This document shows, in pieces, positions 25,317-35,159 of a stretch of DNA of 64,000 nucleotides. The stretch's first letter is position 1. Each line of letters begins with the position of its first letter. Source of the DNA: a bacterium. Lineage in GTDB: Bacteria; Zhuqueibacterota; Zhuqueibacteria; Residuimicrobiales; Oceaniaggregativiventaceae. The position numbers were made by a program, and so were the translations under genes. A model generated the notes under the pieces. That model searched no databases. It saw only the letters and a list, made by a program, of their open reading frames with translations, and had not been told where the DNA came from. The stretch lies in NCBI GenBank assembly GCA_029565675.1, contig JAKQNP010000032.1:1-64000 (forward strand), written 5' to 3'.

Positions 25317-26555
25317 ATGCTGCCTTTTGAGGTTACTATCGCCTCGCGTTATCTGAAATCGACACGCAGAGGCTTTTTGCTCTCCAGGGTCGCGATGATC
25401 TCGATAGCCGGATTCATCATCGGAGTCGCCGCCCTGGTGATCGCCCTGTCGGTCATGAACGGTTACGAAACCGAAGTGCGCGAGAGTTTTATCGGTGTCT
25501 TTGCACACGGCCGGGTGCGCGCTTATCTCGACCGCGGCATCGATGACCCCGCGGCTCTGGCCGATAGTCTGCGACGCCAGCCTGAAGTGCAGGCCTTTAC
25601 CCCTTATATTTCGGACAAAGGTTTGCTGCGCACCAAAGACGATCAAACCGCTGTTTTTGTCCGCGGCGTCGAACCCGAGACCAGCCACGAGGTCACCCGG
25701 CTGGGGGAAAATCTGGCCAGCGGCAATCTCGATTTCACTGAAAAAGTGAACGCCAGCGGGCGTATGCTGCCCGGCGCCATCGTCGGGACGCGCCTGGCGG
25801 AACGCATGGGCATCGAGATCAACGATGAATTCACCCTGGTGAGTCTTTCACAAGGATCATCGCTATCCGACCTGCCGCAAATGATGAAATTCATAATGCA
25901 GGGCACCCTCAAGACCGGATTTCACGACCTCGACAACAACTATGTCTACATCTCTGTTCCATCTGCACAAAAACTGGTCAACATGCCCAACCGCGTCACC
26001 GGCTTTGAGTTCAAAACAACGAATTACAATCTCGCCCCGGCTGTAGCCGATTCGCTGAATCAGCGCATCGGTTATCCCTTTATCGCTGAATCATGGGGAG
26101 ATATGAATCCGGATCTCTTTGCCTGGGTGCAGATCCAAAAATGGGCGTTTTTCATCGTTCTCAGTCTGATCATCCTGGTGGCCAGTTTCAACATCGCCAG
26201 CACCCAGATCATGATCTCGATGGAAAAAACCCGTGAAATTGGCATTCTCAAAGCCATGGGCGCAACCCATTTGAGTATTTTTCTTGTATTCACCTTTTCC
26301 GGACTTTTGGTCGGTTTGTTGGGCGCATTGGCCGGCAATGTGCTTGGCTTCCTGATCTGCTATGCGCAACAGACCTGGCGCATTCTCGCACTGCCTGCAG
26401 ATGTCTATATCGTCGATTGGTTGCCGGTGCTGATGCGAGAGTCCGATTTCGTAAAAGTGACCATAGCTTCACTGCTCATCGCCTTTTTGGCTTCAGTGGT
26501 GCCCGCTTTGCGAGCAGCGAGAATGGCGCCAGCAGATGCGATCCGCCACGATTGA
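25317..26555 (+). CDS. lolC: Lipoprotein-releasing ABC permease, LolC/LolE family (first copy)
   Basis: A 412-residue inner-membrane protein with the four-helix LolC/E layout: helix 1 near residues 20-45 (ISIAGFIIGVAALVIALSVMNGYE), a large periplasmic domain, then three helices, with the ATPase-coupling segment MEKTREIGILKAMGA. LolCDE extracts outer-membrane lipoproteins to the periplasmic carrier LolA. It starts directly after lysS, and a second, different permease and LolD follow. Which copy corresponds to LolC or LolE cannot be decided here. Confidence 0.9.
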   Translation: MLPFEVTIASRYLKSTRRGFLLSRVAMISIAGFIIGVAALVIALSVMNGYETEVRESFIGVFAHGRVRAYLDRGIDDPAALADSLRRQPEVQAFTPYISDKGLLRTKDDQTAVFVRGVEPETSHEVTRLGENLASGNLDFTEKVNASGRMLPGAIVGTRLAERMGIEINDEFTLVSLSQGSSLSDLPQMMKFIMQGTLKTGFHDLDNNYVYISVPSAQKLVNMPNRVTGFEFKTTNYNLAPAVADSLNQRIGYPFIAESWGDMNPDLFAWVQIQKWAFFIVLSLIILVASFNIASTQIMISMEKTREIGILKAMGATHLSIFLVFTFSGLLVGLLGALAGNVLGFLICYAQQTWRILALPADVYIVDWLPVLMRESDFVKVTIASLLIAFLASVVPALRAARMAPADAIRHD

Positions 26556-26572
26556 CAAACTGCGACGGTAAA

Positions 26573-27805
26573 ATGAAAACCGAACTTTTTATAGCCCGCC
26601 GTTATATGGCATCCAAACGCAAGACCGGTTTTATCTCCCTGGTCAGCTATATCTCCATCAGCGGCGTGGTCATCGGCGTGGCGGCGCTGATCATTGTCCT
26701 CTCCGTGATGAACGGCTTCGAAGCAGAAGTGCGTTCGAGGTTTCTGAGCGCAGATGCGCACATCCATGTGCGCACGGTTCACGAATCGGGAATGAAAAAC
26801 TACGGTTTTATCAGCGATCAAATCCGTGCACTGCGCGGAGTCAATACAGTTTCCCCCTATATCGAAAACAAGGGGCTGGTGAAATCGCGCGCCGCGCAGG
26901 CCGGCATCATCATCCGCGGCATCGAAACCGAATCCGCCAAAGAGGTTGTCGAGCTCGAGAAAAACCTGATCTATGGGACTCTGAATCTCGATCCCATGCC
27001 GTACGAAGGCAATCCCGCACAACCCGGGATCATCCTCGGTTTTGAATTGTCGAAACGCCTGCAGGTCATTGTCGGAGATGAAGTCACACTCATCAGCCTG
27101 AGCGGTGTGCGCACCTTGCAGGATACTCCGATGATGCGCAAATTCCGCGTCGTGGGCTACTTTGAAACCGGTTTGTACGAGTTTGACGACAATCTGGCCT
27201 ATATTTCCTTGCCGTCGGCACAAAGACTTTTCAAGCTGGGAGAGAATGTCAGCGGCATCTGGGTCAAACTGCACGATTTCGATCAGGCAGGAAAATACGC
27301 AAAAAGAATCCAGGCAAAACTCGGACCTCCCTACGAAGCGATCAGCTGGCGGGAATTGAATCCCAACCTGTTCGCCTGGATGGAAATCGAGAAATGGGCT
27401 GCTTTTGTCGTCCTCAGCCTGATCATCACCGTGGCGGCTTTTAACATCATCAGCACCCTGATCATGGTGACCATGGAAAAAACCCGTGAAATCGGTATTC
27501 TAAAATCGATGGGAGCGGATGCTGACTGCATTCGCCGCATCTTTACTCTGCAAGGTGCCATCGTGGGGGTGATCGGCACCCTCATCGGCATCGCAATCGG
27601 CGTCGGATTTTGCCTTGCCCAGGATCATTTTAAATTCTTCTCGCTTCCACAAGTTTATATTGTTGGATGGTTACCCGTGCTGATCAAATGGACCGACGTG
27701 GCGTTGATCGGCATTGTGGCCATTGTTATTACCTTTTTATCGGCAGTCTATCCAGCTGCCAAAGCCGCCAAACTCGATCCGGTTGCGGCCATTCGTTATG
27801 AATAG
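26573..27805 (+). CDS. lolE: Lipoprotein-releasing ABC permease, LolC/LolE family (second copy)
   Basis: A 410-residue paralogue of the preceding gene, starting at ATG 26573 with KTELFIARRYMASKRKTGF. It keeps the helix 1 segment VVIGVAALIIVLSVMNGFE and the coupling motif MEKTREIGILKSMGADAD. Having two distinct permeases suggests a heterodimeric LolCE-type transporter rather than the LolF homodimer seen in some bacteria. It ends 17 bases before lolD. Confidence 0.9.
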   Translation: MKTELFIARRYMASKRKTGFISLVSYISISGVVIGVAALIIVLSVMNGFEAEVRSRFLSADAHIHVRTVHESGMKNYGFISDQIRALRGVNTVSPYIENKGLVKSRAAQAGIIIRGIETESAKEVVELEKNLIYGTLNLDPMPYEGNPAQPGIILGFELSKRLQVIVGDEVTLISLSGVRTLQDTPMMRKFRVVGYFETGLYEFDDNLAYISLPSAQRLFKLGENVSGIWVKLHDFDQAGKYAKRIQAKLGPPYEAISWRELNPNLFAWMEIEKWAAFVVLSLIITVAAFNIISTLIMVTMEKTREIGILKSMGADADCIRRIFTLQGAIVGVIGTLIGIAIGVGFCLAQDHFKFFSLPQVYIVGWLPVLIKWTDVALIGIVAIVITFLSAVYPAAKAAKLDPVAAIRYE

Positions 27806-27822
27806 TCCTCTCTGGAGAATCG

Positions 27823-28533
27823 ATGAAAGAGACGAATCCAATTCTGCAAATCAGAGACCTGCATAAAAACTACCATCTTGACGGCGCGCAAGATGTCGCG
27901 GTTCTCAAAGGCATCGATCTGGATGTCGCCGCCGGCGAAATCGTCACCATTCTTGGGCCGTCGGGAGTGGGCAAAAGCACCTTGCTGCACCTGATCGGCA
28001 CCCTGGACAGACCGACTCGCGGCAAAATCCAGATCGACGGACACAATGTGATGAGCTTTGAAGAATCGCGTCTGGCGGCTTTTCGCAATCAGACCATCGG
28101 CTTTATCTTTCAATTCCACCACTTGCTGCCGGAGTTCAACGCTGTGGAAAATGTCATGATGCCGGGCTTGATCGCCAGACGCGATAGCGATCAAGTGCGC
28201 CAAGCCAGCCTCGACCTGTTGGCAGAAGTGGGTCTCAGTCACCGCTCTTTGCACCGACCCCGCGAGCTGTCCGGCGGCGAACAACAGCGCGTGGCAGTGG
28301 CGCGTGCACTGATCAACCGCCCGAAAATTGTTCTCGCCGACGAACCTTCTGGAAACCTCGATGTGCACACCGCCGATGCTTTGCACAAGCTTCTGTGGCA
28401 GATCAGCCGCAACCATCGACAAACATTGATCATCGTCACCCATAACCTCACTCTTGCCGAGCAATCGGATCGAGTCATCGAATTGTACGATGGCAAGATC
28501 AAGAGCAATTCTTCAACGCATCGGTTGGCGTAA
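27823..28533 (+). CDS. lolD: Lipoprotein-releasing ABC transporter ATPase LolD
   Basis: A 236-residue ABC ATPase of the MacB/LolD group with Walker A GPSGVGKS, signature LSGGEQQR and Walker B VLADEPSGNLD, plus FQFHHLLPEFNAVENVMMPG, the LolD-typical Q-loop region. It powers the two preceding permeases. It is the last gene of the prfB-alr-lysS-lol unit; no clear terminator follows directly. Confidence 0.93.
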   Translation: MKETNPILQIRDLHKNYHLDGAQDVAVLKGIDLDVAAGEIVTILGPSGVGKSTLLHLIGTLDRPTRGKIQIDGHNVMSFEESRLAAFRNQTIGFIFQFHHLLPEFNAVENVMMPGLIARRDSDQVRQASLDLLAEVGLSHRSLHRPRELSGGEQQRVAVARALINRPKIVLADEPSGNLDVHTADALHKLLWQISRNHRQTLIIVTHNLTLAEQSDRVIELYDGKIKSNSSTHRLA

Positions 28534-28695
28534 AAAACCGCATCTCTTCCCAAGGAATCGATCCCAGCCATTCAACAGGCCCTATTGGGTGGCATGGTAT
28601 TTGTATTTGAACAGGCAGATCTCCCTTCGCCGCGCTTGAGTTTTTGTGCAATTTATTTTATTTCAATAATTTATATCATGAACCATTCCAAACAG

Positions 28696-28724
28696 TTGTC
28701 ACAAACTTGCACATTTTGTAATAA
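28696..28724 (+). promoter_or_regulatory. Putative promoter upstream of clpC
   Basis: -35 TTGTCA (28696-28701), 17-nt spacer, -10 TAATAA (28719-28724). If used for clpC, the leader would be about 480 nt, which is long. Confidence 0.35.
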
Positions 28725-29059
28725 TTTCGTATTGCATAGCGAAATCCATTTCAACAAAAACGGAATAGAGTATTTGAGGCACATTGTTGGAAAAATGGGT
28801 TGAAACAACAACGCCGTCAGTGGGTTTAACAGATAGTAAAAATGGCGGCAGAAGCAAGTTTCTGTCAACCGCTCGGATGGAGCTGGACAGTGGCAGCGAG
28901 CCACAAGAAGGCTGTTGCAATTTGGTAAAAAAAGACTTACCTTTTTATATGCACGTTTGGTGCGAAGTGCCAGATCTTTAACAATATCAGTCGGATAGCG
29001 GTTGCTCAAAGTTTAATGAACACAGTTCGACAGGTGGTTTGAGATTTTTGCTTTGTGCG

Positions 29060-29086
29060 GGGTGGTGATTCGGTTAACACCGAATC
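29060..29086 (+). promoter_or_regulatory. Hairpin/shared motif in the clpC leader
   Basis: GGGTGGTGATTCGGTTAACA (29060-29079 approx.) matches GGGTAGTGATTCGGCTGACC at about 8412-8431 at 16 to 17 of 20 positions. Here the motif is completed to an inverted repeat with 8-bp arms at 29067-29074 and 29079-29086. Confidence 0.4.
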
Positions 29087-29208
29087 TGAATTATAGCTTT
29101 TGGGCACACATTTAGGCACCTGCAAACGAAGGTGCGCCGGAGGATTTGAAGCGGAAATTTGCTTTGCCAATGGATGTGAACCCAGCAGAGAAATGGCCAG
29201 GAGTGATT

Positions 29209-31707
29209 ATGAAAAACAATTTTTCAAGTCGCGTTCAAATGGTGATTCAATTTGCCCGCGATGAAGCGCTGCGGCTTGGACACGATTATATCGGCACCGA
29301 GCATTTGCTCTTGGGCTTGATCCGCGAAGGCGAGGGAGTTGCAATCGAAATTTTGCAGTCATTGGGTTGCGATTTGGATGAGATCAGAGCTGCCATCGAA
29401 GAAGCGGGGCGTGCCGCAAATGAAACCATGACCATCGGCAATATTCCATTTACCAAGCGCGCCGAAAAAATACTGAAAACCGCATACATGGAAGCCGATC
29501 GCCACAAGTCCGACATAATCGGCACTGAGCATCTGCTGTTGGCGCTGGTCAAAGAAAAAGAGGGGTTGGCCTCGCAGATCCTCAGCAGTTTCGAGATTAG
29601 CTACGAAGCGGTAAGCGAGGAGTTGGATCGCATAACGCAGGGTGCGCAAGAAACCCGTGCGAGCGCCGAACCAGAAGCAGCGCCGGGCAAGTCGCAGACT
29701 CCGGCGTTGGATCATTTTGGTCGCGATTTGACCGAGTTGGCGCGCAAAAATGAGCTCGATCCGATCATCGGGCGAGACAAGGAAATCGAGCGGGTTGCCC
29801 AGATTCTGAGCCGGCGCAAGAAAAACAATCCCGTGTTGATCGGTGAACCCGGGGTAGGCAAAACCGCGATCGCCGAAGGATTGGCTTTGCGGATTGTCGA
29901 GAAAAAAGTTCCGCGCATTCTCTTCAACAAGCGTCTGGTCACTCTGGACCTCGGTGCAATCGTGGCCGGCACCAAATACCGCGGTCAGTTCGAAGAGCGC
30001 ATGAAAGCCATCATGAATGAACTGGTAAAAACCCGCGACGTCATTCTGTTTATCGACGAGTTGCATACGATTGTCGGCGCCGGCGGCGCTTCGGGATCAC
30101 TCGATGCATCGAACATGTTTAAACCCGCGCTGTCCCGAGGCGAGCTCCAATGTATCGGGGCCACCACCCTTGATGAATTTCGGCAGTTTATCGAAAAAGA
30201 CGGTGCACTCGAACGCCGTTTTCAAAAAGTGATTGTCGATCCGCCCTCATTGCCGGAAACCTATGAGATCGTCCGCGGTTTACAGCTGCGTTACGAATCG
30301 CATCATCGAGTCAGATTTACCCCTGAAGCGATCGATGCCATCGTGAGGCTTTCTGATCGCTACATCTCTGATCGTTTTCAGCCGGACAAAGCGATCGACG
30401 TGTTGGATGAAACCGGCGCACGCGTGCATTTGGCCAATATTGTTGTGCCCAAAGAAATCACGGCGTTGGAGGAACAGATCAAAAAAGCACGTTCTGAAAA
30501 AGACACCGTGGTGCGCTCACAAAACTTTGAAAAAGCAGCCGTGCTTCGCGACCAGGAAAAGCGCCTGTTGGCCGAATTGGAAGATGCCAAAACCCGCTGG
30601 AATGAAGACGAAGAAAGCTCTTTTGCCGAAGCGACGATCGAAGATGTATCGGAAGTGGTGTCGATGATGACCGGCATCCCGGTGACGCGAGTGGCGCAAG
30701 CGGAATCGAACCGGCTGTTGAAAATCAGCGAAGAACTGAAAAGACGGATTATTGGCCAAGACCAGGTCATCGATTTGCTGAGCAAGGCGATTCAGCGCAC
30801 GCGTGCGGGATTGAAAGATCCGAATCGTCCGATCGGCTCCTTTATCTTTCTTGGGCCGACGGGGGTGGGAAAAACGCAATTGGCAAAAGAACTAGCGCAG
30901 TTCCTCTTCGACAGCGAAAATGCGCTGATCCGCATCGACATGTCGGAGTTTATGGAAAAATTTGCTGTTTCTCGTTTGACCGGAGCGCCTCCAGGTTATG
31001 TCGGCTACGAAGAAGGCGGCCAACTGACTGAAAAGGTGAGGCGCCATCCTTACTCGGTGGTGCTGTTCGATGAAATCGAAAAAGCCCATCCCGATGTGTT
31101 CAACATTCTTTTGCAGATTCTTGATGAGGGACACTTGACCGATGGGCTCGGGCGCAAAGTCGATTTCAAGAACACAGTCTTGATCATGACCAGCAACATC
31201 GGTGCCCGGCAGATCAGCCGCACCTCGGGCGTTGGCTTTGAAATGAGCACCAGATCAACATCAGCTGATTATGACACCATGCGCGCCCGAATTATCGAAG
31301 AAGTCAAGCGCTTGTTCAACCCTGAATTTCTCAACCGGGTGGACGAGATTGTCGTTTTCAATCAACTGCTGCGCGAAGACATGGTTAAAATTATCGACAT
31401 CGTACTCTTGGAAACCCTGTCCAAACTCAAAGACCGCAATATCGGCATCGAGTTGTCAAAAGGGGCAAAAGAATTCCTCGCGGACAAAGGATTTGATCCG
31501 GTCTTTGGCGCTCGGCCGCTCAAACGGACGATTCAACGCTATTTGGAAGATCCCATCGCTGAAGAACTTTTAAAAGGCCGTTTTACGGATGGCAGTCAAA
31601 TCCGCGTTAAAAGACGCGGCGACAAACTCGAATTCATCGAAGGGAAAAAGTCTTCCATCGGCTTTGATTCCGATGGGCCGAGTCAACCGCAAGCTCTGAA
31701 CAACTAA
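29209..31707 (+). CDS. clpC: ATP-dependent Clp protease ATPase ClpC
   Basis: About 832 residues from ATG 29209, which has AGGAG five to six bases upstream; an in-frame TTG at 29146 is less likely. Layout: two N-terminal Clp repeats ([16 protein letters not shown] ... and [16 protein letters not shown] ...), AAA+ module 1 with GEPGVGKT, a middle region with a UVR-like motif ([18 protein letters not shown]) that marks ClpC rather than ClpA or ClpB, AAA+ module 2 with GPTGVGKT, and a C-terminal D2-small domain. It unfolds substrates for ClpP. No mcsA/mcsB/ctsR genes are adjacent. Two hairpins follow the stop. Confidence 0.95.
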   Translation: MKNNFSSRVQMVIQFARDEALRLGHDYIGTEHLLLGLIREGEGVAIEILQSLGCDLDEIRAAIEEAGRAANETMTIGNIPFTKRAEKILKTAYMEADRHKSDIIGTEHLLLALVKEKEGLASQILSSFEISYEAVSEELDRITQGAQETRASAEPEAAPGKSQTPALDHFGRDLTELARKNELDPIIGRDKEIERVAQILSRRKKNNPVLIGEPGVGKTAIAEGLALRIVEKKVPRILFNKRLVTLDLGAIVAGTKYRGQFEERMKAIMNELVKTRDVILFIDELHTIVGAGGASGSLDASNMFKPALSRGELQCIGATTLDEFRQFIEKDGALERRFQKVIVDPPSLPETYEIVRGLQLRYESHHRVRFTPEAIDAIVRLSDRYISDRFQPDKAIDVLDETGARVHLANIVVPKEITALEEQIKKARSEKDTVVRSQNFEKAAVLRDQEKRLLAELEDAKTRWNEDEESSFAEATIEDVSEVVSMMTGIPVTRVAQAESNRLLKISEELKRRIIGQDQVIDLLSKAIQRTRAGLKDPNRPIGSFIFLGPTGVGKTQLAKELAQFLFDSENALIRIDMSEFMEKFAVSRLTGAPPGYVGYEEGGQLTEKVRRHPYSVVLFDEIEKAHPDVFNILLQILDEGHLTDGLGRKVDFKNTVLIMTSNIGARQISRTSGVGFEMSTRSTSADYDTMRARIIEEVKRLFNPEFLNRVDEIVVFNQLLREDMVKIIDIVLLETLSKLKDRNIGIELSKGAKEFLADKGFDPVFGARPLKRTIQRYLEDPIAEELLKGRFTDGSQIRVKRRGDKLEFIEGKKSSIGFDSDGPSQPQALNN

Positions 31708-31723
31708 TCAGAAAAATGCATAG

Positions 31724-31750
31724 ACTGGTGTCCGGTAACCGGACACCAGT
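31724..31750. terminator. Strong perfect hairpin after clpC
   Basis: Two 12-bp arms ACTGGTGTCCGG / CCGGACACCAGT flank a TAA loop. There is no T-run directly after it, but a classical terminator follows 13 bases later. It may protect the mRNA 3' end or act as a first pause element. Confidence 0.6.
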
Positions 31751-31762
31751 GAAATGCACAAC

Positions 31763-31797
31763 AAAAAAAGCGGATCAGAATCTGATCCGCTTTTTTT
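31763..31797. terminator. Bidirectional intrinsic terminator between clpC and the M48 peptidase
   Basis: GCGGATCA / TGATCCGC stem with 5-nt loop, preceded by seven A (31763-31769) and followed by seven T (31791-31797), so it works for both convergent genes. Confidence 0.9.
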
Positions 31798-31813
31798 ATC
31801 TTCCTGCCTTCTT

Positions 31814-33268
31814 TTATTTGCTTGTCACTTTGATCATCCTGCCGACGGGTACCTGCTGATCCAAGGTCAAACCATTCATCAGAGCCGCACTCTCCAAATC
31901 CGCTTGTGCCACACCCAATGACTGGAGAACGGTGCGCGCCGTCCCGGTGCGTTGCGTTTTTTTGACTATCAGTTTTGTGGGAGACACATTGATGCGATTG
32001 GCATCGGTGAGGGTGGTGAAACTTCTCATCGTTCTTTCAAAGGTTGTTTGGTATCCCGAGAATTGTGGCTCGGTGGTGTAGCCGTGAAAGACATAGATGT
32101 TGTTGTCCTTTTCGATAAAGAACGACTGAAAACCAAGGGCCTGGCTCTCATTCTGCAAGGAAGCGACCAAACGATGAGCCGTCAAGCTGTTGATCGAAAC
32201 GGCATCCAGTTGCTTGACCGTCACACCGCTTTCGCTGACAAATGCCCTGGCGGCTTCGGCTGAATTGGTGCCGCCGCTCAAGCCAAAAATAATGACCGCA
32301 TCTTGCTGATTGGAGATCATCTGCACTTGTGCCGGCGTATTGTTGACGGTCCATCCGGAAGGTACGGGGAAACTGAATTTCATGGTGGGATGATAAAAAG
32401 CGTTGCCGTCGACATATCCCTGACGCGGATCATCACCAAAGATCAGGCCATTCAGTTTGGCCAGATATTCGCTTTCATTAATGGCGAAATTGGTGCCTGC
32501 CATCTCTTTTTTCTTCTTTGCGGTTCGATCGATGACCGCCTGGATGCGATTGTCCGGATTCGGATGGGTGGAAAACCATTCCGGCAAGCTGGCGCCACCG
32601 GAAGCCGGATTCATGCGTTCCAGAGTGACGAAAAATGAAGCCATCCCGTTCGAGTCGTATCCGGATTTGAGAGAATAGTCCACACCCAGGTCATCGGCTT
32701 CTCGCTCATCTGCCCGGCTGAAGCTCAAAAACAACATTTGGACGCCGAATTGGGCAAGATCTGAATATTGCCGCATTTTTTCCGAAAGGATCAATCCAAC
32801 TCCCAACCCCAGACTGGCCAGGCTCTGTTGGGTATATTGCTGAGCGGAATGGCGCATGTTGACGTGTCCGAGTTCGTGGCCGATGACTCCGGCCAGTTCG
32901 GCTTCGTTGTTCATATAGGCCAGGATGCCTCGCGTCAGGTAGACATAGCCGCCTGGCACGGCAAAGGCATTGACCACCGGCGTGTCGAGCACCTTAAAGG
33001 TGTAGGGCAAATTGGGGCGATGGGTGATAGCTGCTATCCGTTGCCCCAGATTGTTGACATAGGCATTGAGCGCGGCGTCTTCGTAGACTCCATAGGTCTG
33101 CACGATTTCTTGATCGGTTTGCTGTCCCAGCGAAATTTCATCCGCCTCGGACAACAGCATGAGCTCCCGCTTGCCAGTCACTGGATTTACCGCACAAGAA
33201 ATTACCCATGCCATCAGGATAATAACCAGCAATGCGGAAAAACCGACCGCGATCTGTCTGCGTTTCAT
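31814..33268 (-). CDS. M48 family metalloprotease lipoprotein, BepA-like, with C-terminal LysM-like segment
   Basis: About 484 residues from ATG 33268, which has GGGAGAAGA directly upstream; an in-frame extension to 33316 would place polar residues before the signal. A lipobox (WVISC, Cys25) is followed by CAVNPVTGKREL, as in periplasmic M48 peptidases. The zinc site is HELGH at 131-135, with the third ligand in ADEREADDLG. The C-terminus (TVLQSLGVAQADLESAALMNGL ... PVGRMIKV) resembles a LysM-type or related repeat. BepA-like enzymes control outer-membrane protein assembly quality. It follows the 5'-nucleotidase gene and shares a terminator with clpC. Confidence 0.9.
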   Translation of the reverse strand: MKRRQIAVGFSALLVIILMAWVISCAVNPVTGKRELMLLSEADEISLGQQTDQEIVQTYGVYEDAALNAYVNNLGQRIAAITHRPNLPYTFKVLDTPVVNAFAVPGGYVYLTRGILAYMNNEAELAGVIGHELGHVNMRHSAQQYTQQSLASLGLGVGLILSEKMRQYSDLAQFGVQMLFLSFSRADEREADDLGVDYSLKSGYDSNGMASFFVTLERMNPASGGASLPEWFSTHPNPDNRIQAVIDRTAKKKKEMAGTNFAINESEYLAKLNGLIFGDDPRQGYVDGNAFYHPTMKFSFPVPSGWTVNNTPAQVQMISNQQDAVIIFGLSGGTNSAEAARAFVSESGVTVKQLDAVSINSLTAHRLVASLQNESQALGFQSFFIEKDNNIYVFHGYTTEPQFSGYQTTFERTMRSFTTLTDANRINVSPTKLIVKKTQRTGTARTVLQSLGVAQADLESAALMNGLTLDQQVPVGRMIKVTSK

Positions 33269-33346
33269 TTCTTCTCCCTCCCTGAATAAATGTGGATTCT
33301 TCAGCCTGCTGATCAAGGCAGCAGGATGTTCATCATCATCGATGAG

Positions 33347-34870
33347 CTATCGGCGCTGCATGCGTCCTTCAATAAAAGATCGGATCTCGGTCTGCTGCAG
33401 GATTCTTTCGATGACCGCATCGGCGAGCAAGATTCCGATCTCGGAATGTTTTTGCGGTTCAAAGCCGAAATAGCGCTGGCTTTGTCCAAAAAGAACAAAA
33501 TCAACCGTCGCTCCGCGGTAAACAGCCTGAGGATCAATGGGGTTAGCGCCCACATTGGCCGACAAGATTGCCACATCATCAGCAGATATTTTTCGGAAGC
33601 TATAGTCGATGCCCGACACCTGCAGCACACTGTGCTTTTCCAAAGCAGCGGCGCGGGCGTTTGTCTTGATCAAGGTGAGCAAATCTTTGCCTGTACATTC
33701 AAAGGTGACGAGATAGTTTGAAAATGGCAGAATTTCGTTGATATCCAGTTTGGTGATCGGGCCGGCGGGCAAATCCTTGCGAATGCCGCCGCCGTTGATC
33801 ACTGCGAAATCAGATCGCGCTTGATCGCGAATGGCGTCGGTGACAAAGTTGCCAAGGTTGCTCTCGGCATAATCCGTCCGCACCCAATCGGTCAACAGGG
33901 TACCGATCGTTTTGCCGTATTCATCATCGATCTGTCGTCGATAGAGCTCGACTCGTTCTGTCAACAGCTTCGACGGCTCCCTCACCTGGTCTACCCAGGT
34001 CGATATCAGTTCATAGTCATAGTCGGCGATTGAATCGCCAGCTACCGAGCAGGTCAACACACCAAGGCTGGTCGTCTTCGAACCGGTCTGAACGATGAGG
34101 ACGCCGTTTTCTTTCACCGGCTTGGGCAAACGAGTATGGCTGTGTCCACCAATGATGACATCTGCGCCGCGGATTTGCTGAGCGAGTTGCAGGTCCTGTT
34201 CATAGCCCTGGTGGCTCAACAAGACAATCAGGTCGGTTTTGCGATCCAGCCGGTTGATGGCGTTCTGGGCTGTGCGAACCGGATCGAGCACTTCTACCCC
34301 GGCAAGATTTTTTACTGCAGTGACGTCAGCGAGGTCACTGAGGATCAAACCCACCACACCCACTTTGAGATTGCCGACTTGATAGATTTTTTCGCCCAAG
34401 GGCGCCAACAGTTTGCCATTGACCAGCAGATTGGCGGACAGCACATCGAAATCAGCCAGCTCGATGAGACGGCGCAAATTTTCCTGCCCCTCATCGAATT
34501 CATGATTGCCGATGGTCATCACATCGTAGCCCATCAAATTCATCATTTCGACGAATCCGCCCCCTTTGGCACCGTTGACGGCGATCTTGGACAAGGGAGT
34601 TCCGGTAAGAATGTCGCCGGCATCGAGAAGGAGTGAGGCGGGTCGGTGTTGACGTATCCGGCGGATCTGTTCTTCCAGAGCAACTGCTCCGCCGATCAAC
34701 GGTCTTGGCTTGGTATCGACCCAGGTCGCAGCCATCGGGATATATTGCGAATGCATGTCATTGGTATGCAACAGCGTGATTGCACCTTGCTGCTGAGTCC
34801 TTTTGCAGCCGACCACACAAAAAACAACGGCAGCCGATAAAGCCCACCGCATCCATCTACCATCTTGCAT
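33347..34870 (-). CDS. 5'-nucleotidase/UshA-like metallophosphatase lipoprotein
   Basis: A 507-residue protein with a lipobox (CVVGC, Cys22). The N-terminal calcineurin-like domain has LLHTNDMHSQ, DAGDILTG, IGNHEFD and GGHSHTR as metal-binding motifs, and the C-terminal 5'-nucleotidase domain has INGGGIRKDLPAG and a FGFEP end. It should hydrolyse extracytoplasmic nucleotides for salvage. The M48 gene follows after about 80 bases, probably in the same transcript. The lipid anchor distinguishes it from soluble UshA. Confidence 0.92.
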   Translation of the reverse strand: MQDGRWMRWALSAAVVFCVVGCKRTQQQGAITLLHTNDMHSQYIPMAATWVDTKPRPLIGGAVALEEQIRRIRQHRPASLLLDAGDILTGTPLSKIAVNGAKGGGFVEMMNLMGYDVMTIGNHEFDEGQENLRRLIELADFDVLSANLLVNGKLLAPLGEKIYQVGNLKVGVVGLILSDLADVTAVKNLAGVEVLDPVRTAQNAINRLDRKTDLIVLLSHQGYEQDLQLAQQIRGADVIIGGHSHTRLPKPVKENGVLIVQTGSKTTSLGVLTCSVAGDSIADYDYELISTWVDQVREPSKLLTERVELYRRQIDDEYGKTIGTLLTDWVRTDYAESNLGNFVTDAIRDQARSDFAVINGGGIRKDLPAGPITKLDINEILPFSNYLVTFECTGKDLLTLIKTNARAAALEKHSVLQVSGIDYSFRKISADDVAILSANVGANPIDPQAVYRGATVDFVLFGQSQRYFGFEPQKHSEIGILLADAVIERILQQTEIRSFIEGRMQRR

Positions 34871-35159
34871 TCCGGACTCCTTTTATCTGTGCTTTCGTCT
34901 GTCCGATAGTCTCGAGCAAAACTTGGCTTTCTCAGCCATTCATGCTGTGCATTTCGCGGCCAGTTCTGAACGAATTAGTTGGACTTGAGAAGAGTGTGCA
35001 ACCCTGTTTTGTTCAATTCTCATAAGTATAGCGATTTAGTGAATCAGTATCAAGAGAATTTCAAGCCGTCGGGTATACGCTTCAGGGTTGAATCTATGCC
35101 GAAATTTACCTATCTTAAAAAAATCCAGTCAAATTCGATTGCCAAGCAGGAAACCAGCG
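34871..35159. other. Divergent intergenic region, 289 bp
   Basis: Lies between the 5'-nucleotidase (minus) and Nudix (plus) genes. A good plus-strand promoter is at 35088-35116. I see no clear minus-strand promoter or other element. Confidence 0.4.
35088..35116 (+). promoter_or_regulatory. Putative promoter of the Nudix hydrolase gene
   Basis: -35 TTGAAT (35088-35093), 17-nt spacer, -10 TATCTT (35111-35116), 44 bases before the ATG. Confidence 0.5.

Larger units (their letters stand above)
28534..29208. other. Long intergenic region upstream of clpC, 675 bp
   Basis: AT-rich DNA without a convincing gene. It holds a putative promoter at 28696-28724, a weaker TTGGTA/TTATAT pair near 28923-28951, and a hairpin with perfect 8-bp arms GATTCGGT / ACCGAATC and a TAAC loop at 29067-29086. 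The hairpin is part of a motif also present in the leader of the serine palmitoyltransferase-like gene. I saw no CIRCE or other known heat-shock operator, and no tRNA. Confidence 0.45.

Noticed and set aside
24435-25688. 417-codon antisense ORF across lysS and lolC
   Set aside because: It is a shadow of two well-identified genes on the other strand with low-complexity composition.
29146-29208. Upstream TTG start that would add 21 residues to ClpC
   Set aside because: GGAGG lies only two bases from this TTG, while ATG 29209 has a well-placed AGGAG and the family N-terminus begins there.
28534-29208. tRNA, 6S RNA or CIRCE element in the long gap before clpC
   Set aside because: I found no cloverleaf with a TTCGA arm, no extended 6S-like stem and no CIRCE inverted repeat. 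A small RNA cannot be excluded.
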